From Chromatiales bacterium (GTDB taxonomy: Bacteria > Pseudomonadota > Gammaproteobacteria > Thiohalomonadales > Thiohalomonadaceae): a stretch of 64,000 nucleotides of DNA. The stretch is from the NCBI GenBank assembly GCA_003251535.1, contig QKFD01000108.1:62001-126000 (forward strand). Reading direction: 5' to 3'. Below the pieces are notes generated by a model. The model did no database searches. It was given only the letters and a program-made list of their open reading frames with translations, and was not told the DNA's origin. The first letter of the stretch is position 1; every line of letters begins with the position of its first letter. Positions 39,492 to 48,801 of this stretch are shown here, in pieces. The position numbers and the translations under genes are program-made.

Positions 39492-40397
39492 CTAGGGGAT
39501 AGGTACCTCGCGGAAGAGCACCATCAGATCGGCGGGGCTCTGATCACGCTGGGCCGGTTGTAGGCGGTGGCCGGCCACATGGGGCAGTACCGCCTGGATA
39601 TCCTCCGGTAGTGCATGGCTGCGCCCCGCCAGATGGGCCCAGGCGCGGGCCGCGGCCAGTAGCGCCAGGCCGGCGCGGGGTGAGAGGCCGTTGTGGAAGT
39701 GGCCGCTCTCGCGGCTGAAGCGGATAAGCGCCTGGAGGTAGTCGATGAGCGGATCCGCGGCGTGGACCTGGGCCGCCACCTGCTGCTCCTGCGCCAACCC
39801 CTCTGGGGTCATGGCGGCGCCCAGCTCCCGCAGTAGCTCCCGCCGGTCGCGGCCAGTAAACAGCGCCCGCTCCGCCGCCGGATCGGGGTAGCCGAGCGAG
39901 ATGCGCATCAGAAAACGGTCGAGCTGCGACTCCGGCAGGGGGAAGGTGCCGATCTGGTGCATCGGATTCTGGGTGGCGATGACAAAAAACGGCTCGGGTA
40001 GCGGACGGGTCTCCCCCTCAATGGAGACTTGGTGCTCCTCCATCGCCTCCAGCAGGGCGCTCTGGGTCTTAGGGGTGGCACGGTTCACCTCATCCGCCAA
40101 CACCACCTGGGAGAAGATGGGGCCGGCGTGAAAGGTGAAGGCGCCCTTCTCGCGGTCGAAGATGGAGACCCCCAAGATGTCAGCCGGCAGGAGATCCGAG
40201 GTGAACTGGAGCCGGGAGAAGCGCAACCCCAAGGTGGCCGCCAGGACGTGGGCGAGGGTGGTCTTACCTACCCCGGGCAGGTCTTCAATGAGCAGGTGGC
40301 CGCGGGCGAGCAGACAGGCAACGGCAAGGCGCACCTGGGTGTGCTTGCCAAGGATGAGTTCATCGATCTGGGCAATGAGGCGATCAAGGGGACGCAT
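39492..40397 (-). CDS. MoxR-family AAA+ ATPase
   Basis: A 301-residue cytoplasmic ATPase. Walker A is GVGKTT near 43-48, Walker B is VVLADEVNR near 97-105, and sensor 1 is FVIATQNP near 137-144. MoxR ATPases act as chaperones for the maturation of complexes encoded beside them, here DUF58 and TgpA. It is first in the leftward operon, divergent from the HDOD gene, with 62 bases before the DUF58 start. Length normal. Confidence 0.92.
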   Translation of the reverse strand: MRPLDRLIAQIDELILGKHTQVRLAVACLLARGHLLIEDLPGVGKTTLAHVLAATLGLRFSRLQFTSDLLPADILGVSIFDREKGAFTFHAGPIFSQVVLADEVNRATPKTQSALLEAMEEHQVSIEGETRPLPEPFFVIATQNPMHQIGTFPLPESQLDRFLMRISLGYPDPAAERALFTGRDRRELLRELGAAMTPEGLAQEQQVAAQVHAADPLIDYLQALIRFSRESGHFHNGLSPRAGLALLAAARAWAHLAGRSHALPEDIQAVLPHVAGHRLQPAQRDQSPADLMVLFREVPIP

Positions 40398-40612
40398 GGG
40401 CGGGTCCTAGCGGGGGCGAGGGGCCATTCTACGGATGGGCGAAGGCGCAGTTAACCGCAAAAAGGGCCCGTAAGGCAAAAAACGAGTCGACATTTTGGCT
40501 CTTTGCGCCGCCTGCCACCCCCCTCTCACCCTATATTGGTGGTCTGTGCTGTGGGGTCGGCCATGGCATGGCAGGCCCAGGGACGTTAGCATTGGAGGAG
40601 ATCCCCACTACC

Positions 40613-41524
40613 ATGGCCACCGTGGACAAACCCACTCACTCGACATCGCCCGCCGCCCTATCGCGGACCCATCTGGTTAAGGAGCTGGTCGATCGCCTGA
40701 CCGACGACCACCTCAACCAGCGTCTCCAGCTGCCTACCCTCCCCGATATCGCCCTGCGGATCCGCAATGCGGTGGCCGATGAGGGCAAGGGGATCCCGGA
40801 TATTGCGCGCTTGGTGCAGGCCGATCCCACCATCGCCCTAAAGGTGATCCAGGTGGCCAACAGCGCCCGGTTTGCCAACCTGCGGCCGGCGGACTCCACC
40901 CAGACGGCGGTGGCGCGCATCGGTCTGACCCAGACCCGCGACCTCGTGATCTCCCTCTCCATGCGCACCCTCTTCGGCGCCCGCTCGCCGGTGATCGCCC
41001 TGCGTATGAAGGAGCTATGGCGCCACAGCGTGCGGGTCGCCTCCATCTCGCGGGTACTGGCGGGCATCGGCCCGGAGCTGGATCCGGAGCGGGGGACCCT
41101 GGCGGGTCTGGTACATGATGTGGGGGCGCTCCCGGTGTTGGGCTATGCCACCCACTACCCGCAGCTGTTGGAGGACAGTCAACTACTGGACCATGTGATT
41201 CAGCGCCTGCGTGGCCGCATCGGTTCTTTAGTGCTGCGCAGTTGGGAGTTCGACGAGGCGCTGACCACCATCCCGCTGGCGGTGGACAACTGGAGCCGCG
41301 ATCCCCGCCCGATGCCCGACTACGGGGATGTGGTGCTGCTCGCCAATATCTTTGCCCGCTTCGGTAGCCAGCGCACCTATGACGGCCCACCTATGGTCAC
41401 CCTGCCGGCCTTCAACAAGTTTCCCCTCGGTGCCCTTGGCCCTGAAGGGGGCGTGGAGGTGTTGGAGCTGGCCCGGGATGAGATCAACGCCACCATGCAG
41501 ATGCTCAACGCCGACGGTAGTTGA
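40613..41524 (+). CDS. HDOD-domain signalling protein
   Basis: A 303-residue cytoplasmic protein. The HDOD fold covers about residues 35-230 (LPTLPDIALRIRNAV, QADPTIALKVIQVANSARFAN, LAGLVHDVGALPVLGY). HDOD proteins relay second-messenger or two-component signals and lack the HD phosphodiesterase activity. No further output domain is seen. The start ATG 40613 is preferred over 40568, as GGAGGAG precedes it (about 12 bases). Divergent from moxR. Confidence 0.85.
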   Translation: MATVDKPTHSTSPAALSRTHLVKELVDRLTDDHLNQRLQLPTLPDIALRIRNAVADEGKGIPDIARLVQADPTIALKVIQVANSARFANLRPADSTQTAVARIGLTQTRDLVISLSMRTLFGARSPVIALRMKELWRHSVRVASISRVLAGIGPELDPERGTLAGLVHDVGALPVLGYATHYPQLLEDSQLLDHVIQRLRGRIGSLVLRSWEFDEALTTIPLAVDNWSRDPRPMPDYGDVVLLANIFARFGSQRTYDGPPMVTLPAFNKFPLGALGPEGGVEVLELARDEINATMQMLNADGS

Positions 41525-41614
41525 GTTGGGGGCGGCGGGTTGTCATGCCCCCGTGCGCGGCTAACCTCTCCCGCAACCCGCCGTGGTGCCGAGGCCATCG
41601 GCGCCGTAGTGATC

Positions 41615-43750
41615 TCACACCTCCGCCAACACCTGCCGCAACCGCTGCTCCACCGCCGCCCGCCCGGCCAACCCATATCGCTTGGCCACCTCGCCCCATG
41701 GGTGGCGCTGCAACAGGCGCGCCACCAGTAACACTCCTTCCGCCATGGCCGGGGGCTGCGGTGCGGTGAGGCGGGCCAGCGCCCCTTGGCGCAGGCCCGG
41801 TAGGCAGGCGTCGTAGCCGCGTCGGCCAGCGGCAAAATCGGCACACTCGGCCTGCTCCTCCGCGGTGAGCGTCAGCGCTGGCAGGGTGGCCAGCAGGGCC
41901 AATACCAGGGCTGGGTCGAGGTCGTTTAGCGGCTCTGCCAGCAGCTCTGGCAGATTGCGGGTGAAGCGGTGGCGGGCGCTGGCCAGCAGCTGGTGACCCG
42001 CCGCACTGAAGGGGTGTAGCACCATCAAGGAGGGGGCCCCGCTGGCGGTCTCGCGGGTGAGGCCGAGCCGCACCGGCAGTAGATGGCAGCGCTGCCAGAA
42101 GCGGATCACCCCCGGATCTGCGCCGAAGCTGGCCCCCAACAGGTCGCAACCACTCTCCGCTGCCCACTGGCCAACGGCCGTCACCAGCTGTCGGCCGAGG
42201 CCCCGCCCTTGGAGGGCGGGGTGGATGGCGATCCGGGAGATGCGGGCGCAGCGGCGCTCCGCCGCACTGACCAGGCCCATGTGGGCGGCGAGGGATTGGG
42301 GGATGAGGTGGCCGCGGGGACGGCGTTGTCCCAGGGCCACCGCCTCCGCCAACCCACTATCGAAACCACCCTCTTCGGCCACCAGCGCCACCCCCGCCAG
42401 ATGGGGGCCGAGCCGCAGCGCGAACAGGCTGAGATTGGGCCCATCCAGCAGATGGCGGAGATCGAGTGGTCGGGTGCGGTAGTGGGCCAGTACCAGCAGG
42501 CCAAAGAGGGGGCGTAGGCCCGCCTCGTCGCGCGCCAGGGCCGCCCGATCGAGGCGTTCGATGGTGAGCGGCGCATCGAGATCAAACTGCTCTGCCGCCA
42601 CCGGTTCTGCATCCAGCAGTAGCAGTCGGAAGACCCACGGCTCCACCGGATCGGTGGTGGCCCAGCGTACCGGCTGCTGTAGTGTCAGGGCGTGCCAGCC
42701 GGGGTAGCGCCGATCCAGTAGGCGACCGAAGCGCAGGGCAAAGCCGCGACCGGAGCCCTCATAGCCGTGTACGGTGGAGGCGAACACCACCCGCGGATAG
42801 TGCAGCAGGATCCGCTCTAGCAGGGCGAGGGGGATGGCGGCCGCCTCATCCACCAGTACCAGCGCCGCCGGCTCGTCACCAGTGGCGAGCCGGTCGGGGG
42901 CGATGAAACTGAGCCGTCCACTCTGCGTGGTTAACTCGTGTGGTTGGAGCTGCGCCATCGGTAGCGCCTGGGCGGCGTGGCGGAAGAGCGCCTCCACCGC
43001 TGCCGGGCGCGGGGCGGTGATGGCGATGCGCGAGAACCCCTCCGCCAGCAGGTGGGCGGCGGCGAGGCCGAGGGCGGTTGACTTGCCACGGCCCCGATCG
43101 GCGGTGATGACCAAGGGCCGCTGGCGATGACCGCGGGCGGTGTGCTGGATGGCATCAACGGCGGCCGCTTGATCGGCCGTGAGGGTGATGGGCGAGGGCG
43201 ATGGGGTCGTCAGCGTCTGGGGTGTCGCCCTGCTAGCCGCTGTCGGCTCCTCACACCACGCCAGCCTGGACTGCTCTAACAGCGTGATCTCCGGGGCGTG
43301 GCCTATCTGCTGGGCCAGGCGCGCCAGAAAGTGGCCGGTGACCGCCGCCGGCGGGATGGGGTGAATGGCCAGGCGCCGCTTCTCCGGATCGGCAAAGTCG
43401 GCCCAGGTGGCGAGGGGTGGGACCAGCAGCAGGAGCAGGCCACCGGCGCTGACGGTGCCCGCGGCCTGGCCGAAGGCGTCGGGATCGAAACCGGCGTGGG
43501 CGTCGAACACCAGGGCCGGCTGCTCGCCGCCCAACAGGGCCACGGCCCGCTCTGCGGCGATGGCGACAACCCCAGCGGGGGCGTCACGGCCGATCCAGAG
43601 GGGCGACTCTATGGCCGCCCCGCGCAGCAGACGGTGGGCCCCCTGCTGACACCAGTCGGCCGCCCCGGCCAGCACTAGCGCCCGCCGTTCACCCTGGTGG
43701 CGGGCCTCTTGGGCGAGGTCTGCCCCCAGGGCCGCGGGATCAGTGATCAC
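41615..43750 (-). CDS. tmcA: tRNA(Met) cytidine acetyltransferase TmcA
   Basis: A 711-residue enzyme that makes N4-acetylcytidine at the wobble position of elongator tRNA-Met, using ATP and acetyl-CoA. It has an N-terminal DUF1726 region, an RNA-helicase-like domain with Walker A (ITADRGRGKSTALG) and LVLVDEAAAIPL, a GNAT domain with RISRIAIHPALQGRGLGRQLV near 510-530, and a C-terminal helical tail. Starts with GTG at 43750, overlapping the trhP stop by 11 bases; both modify tRNA wobble positions. Confidence 0.95.
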   Translation of the reverse strand: MITDPAALGADLAQEARHQGERRALVLAGAADWCQQGAHRLLRGAAIESPLWIGRDAPAGVVAIAAERAVALLGGEQPALVFDAHAGFDPDAFGQAAGTVSAGGLLLLLVPPLATWADFADPEKRRLAIHPIPPAAVTGHFLARLAQQIGHAPEITLLEQSRLAWCEEPTAASRATPQTLTTPSPSPITLTADQAAAVDAIQHTARGHRQRPLVITADRGRGKSTALGLAAAHLLAEGFSRIAITAPRPAAVEALFRHAAQALPMAQLQPHELTTQSGRLSFIAPDRLATGDEPAALVLVDEAAAIPLALLERILLHYPRVVFASTVHGYEGSGRGFALRFGRLLDRRYPGWHALTLQQPVRWATTDPVEPWVFRLLLLDAEPVAAEQFDLDAPLTIERLDRAALARDEAGLRPLFGLLVLAHYRTRPLDLRHLLDGPNLSLFALRLGPHLAGVALVAEEGGFDSGLAEAVALGQRRPRGHLIPQSLAAHMGLVSAAERRCARISRIAIHPALQGRGLGRQLVTAVGQWAAESGCDLLGASFGADPGVIRFWQRCHLLPVRLGLTRETASGAPSLMVLHPFSAAGHQLLASARHRFTRNLPELLAEPLNDLDPALVLALLATLPALTLTAEEQAECADFAAGRRGYDACLPGLRQGALARLTAPQPPAMAEGVLLVARLLQRHPWGEVAKRYGLAGRAAVEQRLRQVLAEV

Positions 43751-45032
43751 CGGTGTTGGTCGTCAGGTGACGGGCGAGAAAGGCGTGGCGATAGTCGCCC
43801 GGCGGTAGTGGGATACGCACCCGCCAGCCGCTGCCGGGGGCGACGCTGAGTGGGCGGCCATCCAGCGCCTCCATCCGCTCCAACAGGAGATCGCCGCCTC
43901 CCCCAGGGGCGATCAGCTCCAGGGTGTCGCCGATGGCAAAGCGATTCTTGACCTCCAGCTCGGCCAGGCCGCTGGCCGGGTCGAACTGGGTGATCTCCGC
44001 GACATATTGGCGCAGCTCCGACTCGGAGTGGGGGACGCGGTAGTTTTGTAACTCCGCCTCGGCGTGGCGGTTGTAGAACCCCTCGGTGTAGCCGCGGTTG
44101 GCTAGCCCCTCCAGGGCCGTGGTCAGATGGGGATCGAACGGCCGCCCCGCGGCGTAGTCGTCGATGGCACGGCGATAGACCGCCGTGGTGCGGGCGACGT
44201 AGTAGGGGGTCTTGGTACGTCCCTCGATCTTGAGGGAGTCGATCCCCATCTCCGCCAGCCGTGCCACATGCTGCACCGCCCGGAGATCGCGCGAGTTGAG
44301 GATGTAGGTGCCGTGCTCATCCTCCTCCATCGGCATCAACTCCCCCGGTCGCTCCCGTTGCTCCAGCAACCACGATTGACTCGGCAGGAGATCGCCACTG
44401 CTGTCCGGGGTGGCCGGGATCACCTGGTATTGCCAACGACAGGCGTTGGTGCAGGCCCCTTGGTTGGCGTCGCGGTGGTTAAAGTAGCCCGAGAGTAGGC
44501 AGCGGCCGGAGAAGGCGATGCAGAGGGCGCCATGGACAAATACCTCCAGCTCGGTCTCCGGGCAGAGCTGGCGGATCTCGGCGATCTCATCCAGCGCCAA
44601 CTCCCGTGACAGGATGATGCGACTCACCCCATTGGCGGCCCAGAAGCGCACCGCGGCGTGGTTCATGGTGTTGGCCTGTACCGAGAGGTGGAGGGGCAGA
44701 TCGGGCCAGCGTTCGCGGGCCAGGAGTAGCAGCCCCGGATCGGCGACGATGAGCGCATCGGGGGCGTGTGCCACCACCGGCTCCAGATCCTTGAGGAAGC
44801 TCTTTACCTTGCTGTTGTGGGGCAGGACATTGGCCGCCAGATAGAGCTTGCGGCCGGCGGCGTGGGCGGCGGCGATGCCGTTGGCCAGCTGCTCCAGGTG
44901 ATCAAAGTCGTTGTTGCGTACCCGCAGGCTGTAGCGGGGGAGTCCGGCATAGACCGCATCGGCACCGTAGGCGATGGCGGTGTGGAGGTGCTTTAGGGTG
45001 CCGGCAGGGGCGAGCAGTTCAGGCTGTTTCAT
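43740..45032 (-). CDS. trhP: tRNA uridine-34 hydroxylase TrhP (U32 peptidase family)
   Basis: A 430-residue U32-family protein (formerly YegQ). TrhP makes 5-hydroxyuridine at tRNA position 34 with prephenate as a co-substrate. The N-terminal barrel (ELLAPAGTLKHLHTAIAYGA) and the Cys cluster C-x6-C...C-x3-C (CIAFSGRC then GACTNAC, near 170-195), which holds an Fe-S cluster, are complete. The ATG at 45032 begins MKQPELLAPAG like its relatives; an upstream extension is not conserved-looking. In operon with tmcA. Confidence 0.92.
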   Translation of the reverse strand: MKQPELLAPAGTLKHLHTAIAYGADAVYAGLPRYSLRVRNNDFDHLEQLANGIAAAHAAGRKLYLAANVLPHNSKVKSFLKDLEPVVAHAPDALIVADPGLLLLARERWPDLPLHLSVQANTMNHAAVRFWAANGVSRIILSRELALDEIAEIRQLCPETELEVFVHGALCIAFSGRCLLSGYFNHRDANQGACTNACRWQYQVIPATPDSSGDLLPSQSWLLEQRERPGELMPMEEDEHGTYILNSRDLRAVQHVARLAEMGIDSLKIEGRTKTPYYVARTTAVYRRAIDDYAAGRPFDPHLTTALEGLANRGYTEGFYNRHAEAELQNYRVPHSESELRQYVAEITQFDPASGLAELEVKNRFAIGDTLELIAPGGGGDLLLERMEALDGRPLSVAPGSGWRVRIPLPPGDYRHAFLARHLTTNTGDH

Positions 45033-45158
45033 GACAACGGCTGGGTCACGGATGGACCGGCTATTATCCTGGAAACGCACCCCGGTCGCTCGTCTGCCCC
45101 TTGGTTGGGGATCGGCTTTGGCCCACAATTGCTCCCCCCTCGCCCTCAGGAGATCACC

Positions 45159-45833
45159 ATGGCCCGCCTCATTGCCCCATTACTGCTTCTGCTCTCCCTA
45201 CTCCCCGGCGCGGCACAGGCGGTGGGGATGCCGCCGGAGCGCATCCTGGCCCAGGCCACCGATGAGATGATCACCGCCCTACGGCAGGAGCGGGAGATGG
45301 TACAGGCCGAGCCAACCCATCTGTTTGACCTGGTGGATCGGGTGCTTAGCCCCCACATCGACTTCCCGCGGATGTCGCGCTGGGTCTTGGGGCGCTACTG
45401 GCAGCAGGCAACGCCAGATCAGCAGCAGCGCTTCATGGCGTCGTTCCGGCTGCTGTTGGTGCGCTTTTACACCTCGGCGCTACTGGAGGACCCGCAGCGG
45501 CTCGACAATCTCATCGCCCGCGCCGACGGCCTGATCACCTATCTCCCCACCGATATCCCGGCCGATGCCGAGACGGTCCCGGTGCGCTCTGAGGTCCATA
45601 TGCCCAATGGCCAGGTGGTGCCGGTCCATTTCCAGATGCACCGGAAAGATGGTGAGTGGAAGGTGTTTGATGTGAGTGTGGAGGGGGTGAGTGTGGTGAC
45701 CAACTACCGCAGCTCCTTCGCCTCTGAGATCCAGCAACACGGCCTGGATCGGCTCATTGAGCAGTTAGATGAGCGTAACCGTGGGCTGCTGGAGAAGGTG
45801 GCGGCGCATCGGGTGGCGGGGGAGATGCCATAA
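45159..45833 (+). CDS. MlaC/Ttg2D-family periplasmic phospholipid carrier
   Basis: A 224-residue protein with a signal peptide (cleavage after GAAQA, about residue 20), then the MlaC fold (PHIDFPRMSRWVLGRYW; FMASFRLLLVRFYTSALL; GVSVVTNYRSSFASEI). MlaC ferries phospholipids between outer and inner membranes. No mlaABDEF genes are next to it, so this may be a stand-alone paralogue. AGGAG lies seven bases before the ATG. A hairpin directly follows the stop. Confidence 0.88.
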   Translation: MARLIAPLLLLLSLLPGAAQAVGMPPERILAQATDEMITALRQEREMVQAEPTHLFDLVDRVLSPHIDFPRMSRWVLGRYWQQATPDQQQRFMASFRLLLVRFYTSALLEDPQRLDNLIARADGLITYLPTDIPADAETVPVRSEVHMPNGQVVPVHFQMHRKDGEWKVFDVSVEGVSVVTNYRSSFASEIQQHGLDRLIEQLDERNRGLLEKVAAHRVAGEMP

Positions 45834-45858
45834 AAAAACCCGCGTCTTGCGACGCGGG
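45832..45858 (-). terminator. Rho-independent terminator (leftward)
   Basis: CCCGCGTC / GACGCGGG stem with TTGC loop at 45839-45858, followed on the minus strand by TTTTTTTA. It ends the HD-GYP transcript; on the plus strand the hairpin also follows the MlaC-type gene directly. Confidence 0.8.
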
Positions 45859-45874
45859 CTTAGCAAGCCCCAAG

Positions 45875-45897
45875 CGGAACCCGGAGAGGTTCCGTTT
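45875..45897 (+). terminator. Terminator-like hairpin (rightward)
   Basis: CGGAACC, loop CGGAGA, GGTTCCG, then TTT. It is the second of three hairpins between the MlaC-type gene and the convergent HD-GYP gene; the third is at 45916-45939 (CCATGCCGAT / ATCGGCATGG). The GGA in the loop is also the core of CsrA/RsmA sites, which is noted but unproved. Confidence 0.5.
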
Positions 45898-46030
45898 GTA
45901 TTGATTAACCCAACTCCATGCCGATCGCCATCGGCATGGGAGATTGCTGCATGTGTCATGCCACTGTACTGGTCCCCATCTTGTGGGATGACAGCGGCGG
46001 TGCGGCACCAGATCGGTGCGCTGTGGCCCC

Positions 46031-47677
46031 CTAGGGGCCGAGCGACGCCCCTCCGTGGCGCAGACCGGGTAGCGTGGTGAGATCGATCTCGTCGATCTGG
46101 CTCGGCTCCAGGTAGCGTTCGGCGTAGCGCAGATAGACCTTCTCCTGCACGAAGACCTCAAAGAGATCGGCATCCAGTTTCCCCTCTTTCACCATGAAGC
46201 CGAGGATGCGCAGCGCCTCGGAGAGGGTCTTGGCACTCTTGTAGGGGCGGTCGCTGGCGGTGAGCGCCTCGAACACATCGGCGATGGCCATGATGCGGCT
46301 CTGCACCGGCATTTGGGCGCCGGTGAGGCCGCGTGGATAGCCGCTGCCGTCCATATGTTCGTGGTGGCCGCCGGCATACTCGGGGACCTGGGCCAGGTTT
46401 TTCGGGAAGGGGAGCGCCTCCAGCATGTTGATGGTGGCGACAATGTGGTTGTTGATCACCTGCCGCTCCTCGGTGGTGAGGGTGCCTTTGGCGATCTGCA
46501 AGTTGTAGATCTCATCCGCCGCGAGGAGCGGCTGCTCGCTGCCGTCGGGTCCGCGCAGGGTCCGGGCCCCGATGGCCGCCACCCGCGCCTGCGCCTCGGG
46601 TGCCATGAACTCACCTCCCCGGTTGCTTGTCCGCAGGAACTCCCGCTCCTGGTGTAGGGTCGCCAGCGTTGCACTCAACTGCGCCTCAAAGGCGGCGCCA
46701 TCCACCCGCTCCCCCGCCTCCAGGCGGGCGATCCGCTCGCGCAAGAGGGCGATCTCGGCATCCCGTTTCAGCACCTCAAAACGCATGTCGATGGCGTGGA
46801 TGCGGTCGTAGATGGTCTCCAGTTTGGTCGCCTTATCCACCACGTGCTCTGGCGTGGTGATCTTGCCGCAGTCGTGTAGCCACGCGGCGATCTCTAGGGC
46901 GTAGCGCTCCTCCGCCGACATGCGGAAGTTGGCCAGCTGGCCGCGATCGACCCGATGCACGGCGTCGGCCAGGAGCATGGTCACCTCCGGCACCCGTCGG
47001 CAGTGGCCGCCGGTATAGGGTGATTTTTCGTCAACCGCGGTGGCCACTAGCTGGATCAGCGCCTCGAAGAGCAGCTTCAAATCTTCGATCAGCCGCTTTT
47101 TGGTGAGGGCGATGGCGGCTTGGGAGGCGAGCGCCTCGGCAAAGCGCTGGCAGTCGGTGGTGAATGGGATCACCTCGCCGCTCTCGTCATCGATGGCATT
47201 GAGTAGCTGGAGGACGGCGATCACCTCTCCTTGGTGATCCATCATCGGTACGGTGAGGAAGGAGGTGGAGTGGTAGCCGCTCCGCTCATCGAAGGCGCGG
47301 GTGCCGGAGAGATCGAACTCCACCACCTGGTAGGCGTCTGGGATGTTGATGGTGCGACGGTCGTGGATCGCGGCGGTGACCACGTTGTGGCGGTTGGCGG
47401 AGCCGTCGGTGTCATAGAGCGGCACCGCCGGGAAGGGGATCGGTCGGCCGGAGGTCCCGCCCATGGCAAAGTGCAGCGAGTCGGTGAGCACCACCTCCAT
47501 GCGCACCTCGCGGCGCCCGGCATCGAGGGCGTAGAGGGTGCCGCCGTCAGCGCCGGTGATCTCCTTGGCGCCTCTTAGGATCTGCTCCAGCAGCTCGTCG
47601 GTATTCTGCTCAGCCGAGAGGGCGATCCCGATCTCGATGAGCTTCTCCAGCCGCTCGACGTGCAACATGTGGCCCAT
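46031..47677 (-). CDS. GAF-HD-GYP cyclic-di-GMP phosphodiesterase
   Basis: A 548-residue cytoplasmic enzyme. The N-terminal GAF domain (about 15-175) is a sensory module. The HD-GYP domain (about 190-520) has the HD motif WLHDCGK and HHEHMDGSGYPRGL, the hallmark of active c-di-GMP hydrolases. A charged insert of about 140 residues separates the two motifs. No receiver domain is present, so the signal probably comes through GAF. ATG 47677 was chosen with GGGGGAG just before it; a GTG five codons upstream is possible. Ends before a strong terminator. Confidence 0.92.
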   Translation of the reverse strand: MGHMLHVERLEKLIEIGIALSAEQNTDELLEQILRGAKEITGADGGTLYALDAGRREVRMEVVLTDSLHFAMGGTSGRPIPFPAVPLYDTDGSANRHNVVTAAIHDRRTINIPDAYQVVEFDLSGTRAFDERSGYHSTSFLTVPMMDHQGEVIAVLQLLNAIDDESGEVIPFTTDCQRFAEALASQAAIALTKKRLIEDLKLLFEALIQLVATAVDEKSPYTGGHCRRVPEVTMLLADAVHRVDRGQLANFRMSAEERYALEIAAWLHDCGKITTPEHVVDKATKLETIYDRIHAIDMRFEVLKRDAEIALLRERIARLEAGERVDGAAFEAQLSATLATLHQEREFLRTSNRGGEFMAPEAQARVAAIGARTLRGPDGSEQPLLAADEIYNLQIAKGTLTTEERQVINNHIVATINMLEALPFPKNLAQVPEYAGGHHEHMDGSGYPRGLTGAQMPVQSRIMAIADVFEALTASDRPYKSAKTLSEALRILGFMVKEGKLDADLFEVFVQEKVYLRYAERYLEPSQIDEIDLTTLPGLRHGGASLGP

Positions 47678-47776
47678 AGTCTCCCCCTTCACCCACGGAC
47701 ACCGGGCAGGTGTCGGCGCAGGCGGCCGTGGTTCGGTCGGATGTGCGATGGGTGGGAAAGTGCGGCGGAGAGTCGG

Positions 47777-47980
47777 TTATTTGTCAGGGACGCGGCGTTT
47801 GGTTGCATCGCCGAAGTCACGCTCCGGCGTGCGACGCCGGGGTCCACCGGGGCGGTTCTTCTCGTCCTTGCTGAAGACAAATCGGCCGAACAAGATACAT
47901 CCCTTCATGCCGGGATCGCAGGGGCGCCCCTCAACCCGGATGCAGCGGCCATCAGCTTCGTGTGGACAACCCCAACTCAC
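47777..47980 (-). CDS. Small Cys-rich conserved protein
   Basis: A 67-residue basic protein with four Cys in MSWGCPHEADGRC and CDPGMKGCILFGRFVFS, a likely metal site, and an Arg/Lys/Pro-rich tail. Similar small proteins occur in sulfur-oxidising Gammaproteobacteria as far as I recall. The GTG start has GGAG seven bases upstream. It lies 99 bases before the HD-GYP gene in the same direction and may be co-transcribed. Confidence 0.65.
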   Translation of the reverse strand: MSWGCPHEADGRCIRVEGRPCDPGMKGCILFGRFVFSKDEKNRPGGPRRRTPERDFGDATKRRVPDK

Positions 47981-48138
47981 CCTGTGGTCTCCGTCGTCTC
48001 TTACGTAACGATTTTAAACTACACCCCCCGCTCCGGGGAGGGGGGTGGGGTCGGAGTCGAAAAGAAATTGCCCCCTCATCGGCCGCTATCGCCTTGGCCT
48101 GGGTGGGGTTTTTCAGGGGGTAGGCGCCCTGTTGGGGG

Positions 48139-48792
48139 TTAGAGCGCGGTCTTGAAGCGGATATCGCCATAGCGCAGTACCGCCCCCTCCGGGGTGATGG
48201 CCTCAACGATCGCCCCCTCGTGGGTGGTCTGCCCCTCTCGGTAGAGGGTGTTGTTGATGAAGATGAAGCGGGCCGCCGGGTTGTCGGCATAGACGTGGAC
48301 GTTGAGCTGTAGGTCCGGCACGGTCGCCCGCTGCCTTTCGGGCAGTTCAGACCAATAGGGCACATCGCCACTGGAGAGCAGCGTCGCTGGTGGCGGCGCC
48401 GTCTCCAGCGGCGGGATAGTGGTGACGGCGAGGGGGGGCTCGTCCGGCTGGAGTTGGATAGGCGGCTTCACCGGCTGCTCCACATACGGCACCACCGCTG
48501 GCTTGCTGCTAGGGGGATAGACGCGAGGTGGCAGGTTGCCCTTGGGGGGCGGCTGCGGTGTGCTGGGGGCGCGTGCCTCCTGGACCGGGGCGGCCGGTTC
48601 TGTGCCGGGGCGTAGCAGTAGGTAGAGCGTGGCCCCGGTCAGCAGTGCCCCGCCCAAGCCGGCCGCCAGCAGCACCAGGGCCGGTGCCGGGGTACGGGAG
48701 GGGTGTTGGCTATGTTCGGCGCCGAGGGTTGGCACCTGCCCCAGCTCCCGCTGCCGCTGGGATTTTTTGAGCGCGTCGAGGATGTAAGACAT
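48139..48792 (-). CDS. gspB: General secretion pathway protein B
   Basis: A 217-residue inner-membrane protein. The N-terminal MSYILDALKKSQRQRELG is the hallmark of GspB/ExeB, followed by a transmembrane segment (about 37-60), a Pro-rich periplasmic linker, and the T2SSB domain (residues about 150-217) ending YGDIRFKTAL. GspB joins GspA in placing the type II secretin in peptidoglycan. It follows gspA by nine bases. Other secretion genes are not in the window. Confidence 0.92.
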   Translation of the reverse strand: MSYILDALKKSQRQRELGQVPTLGAEHSQHPSRTPAPALVLLAAGLGGALLTGATLYLLLRPGTEPAAPVQEARAPSTPQPPPKGNLPPRVYPPSSKPAVVPYVEQPVKPPIQLQPDEPPLAVTTIPPLETAPPPATLLSSGDVPYWSELPERQRATVPDLQLNVHVYADNPAARFIFINNTLYREGQTTHEGAIVEAITPEGAVLRYGDIRFKTAL

Positions 48793-48801
48793 GGCAGTTC
48801 C

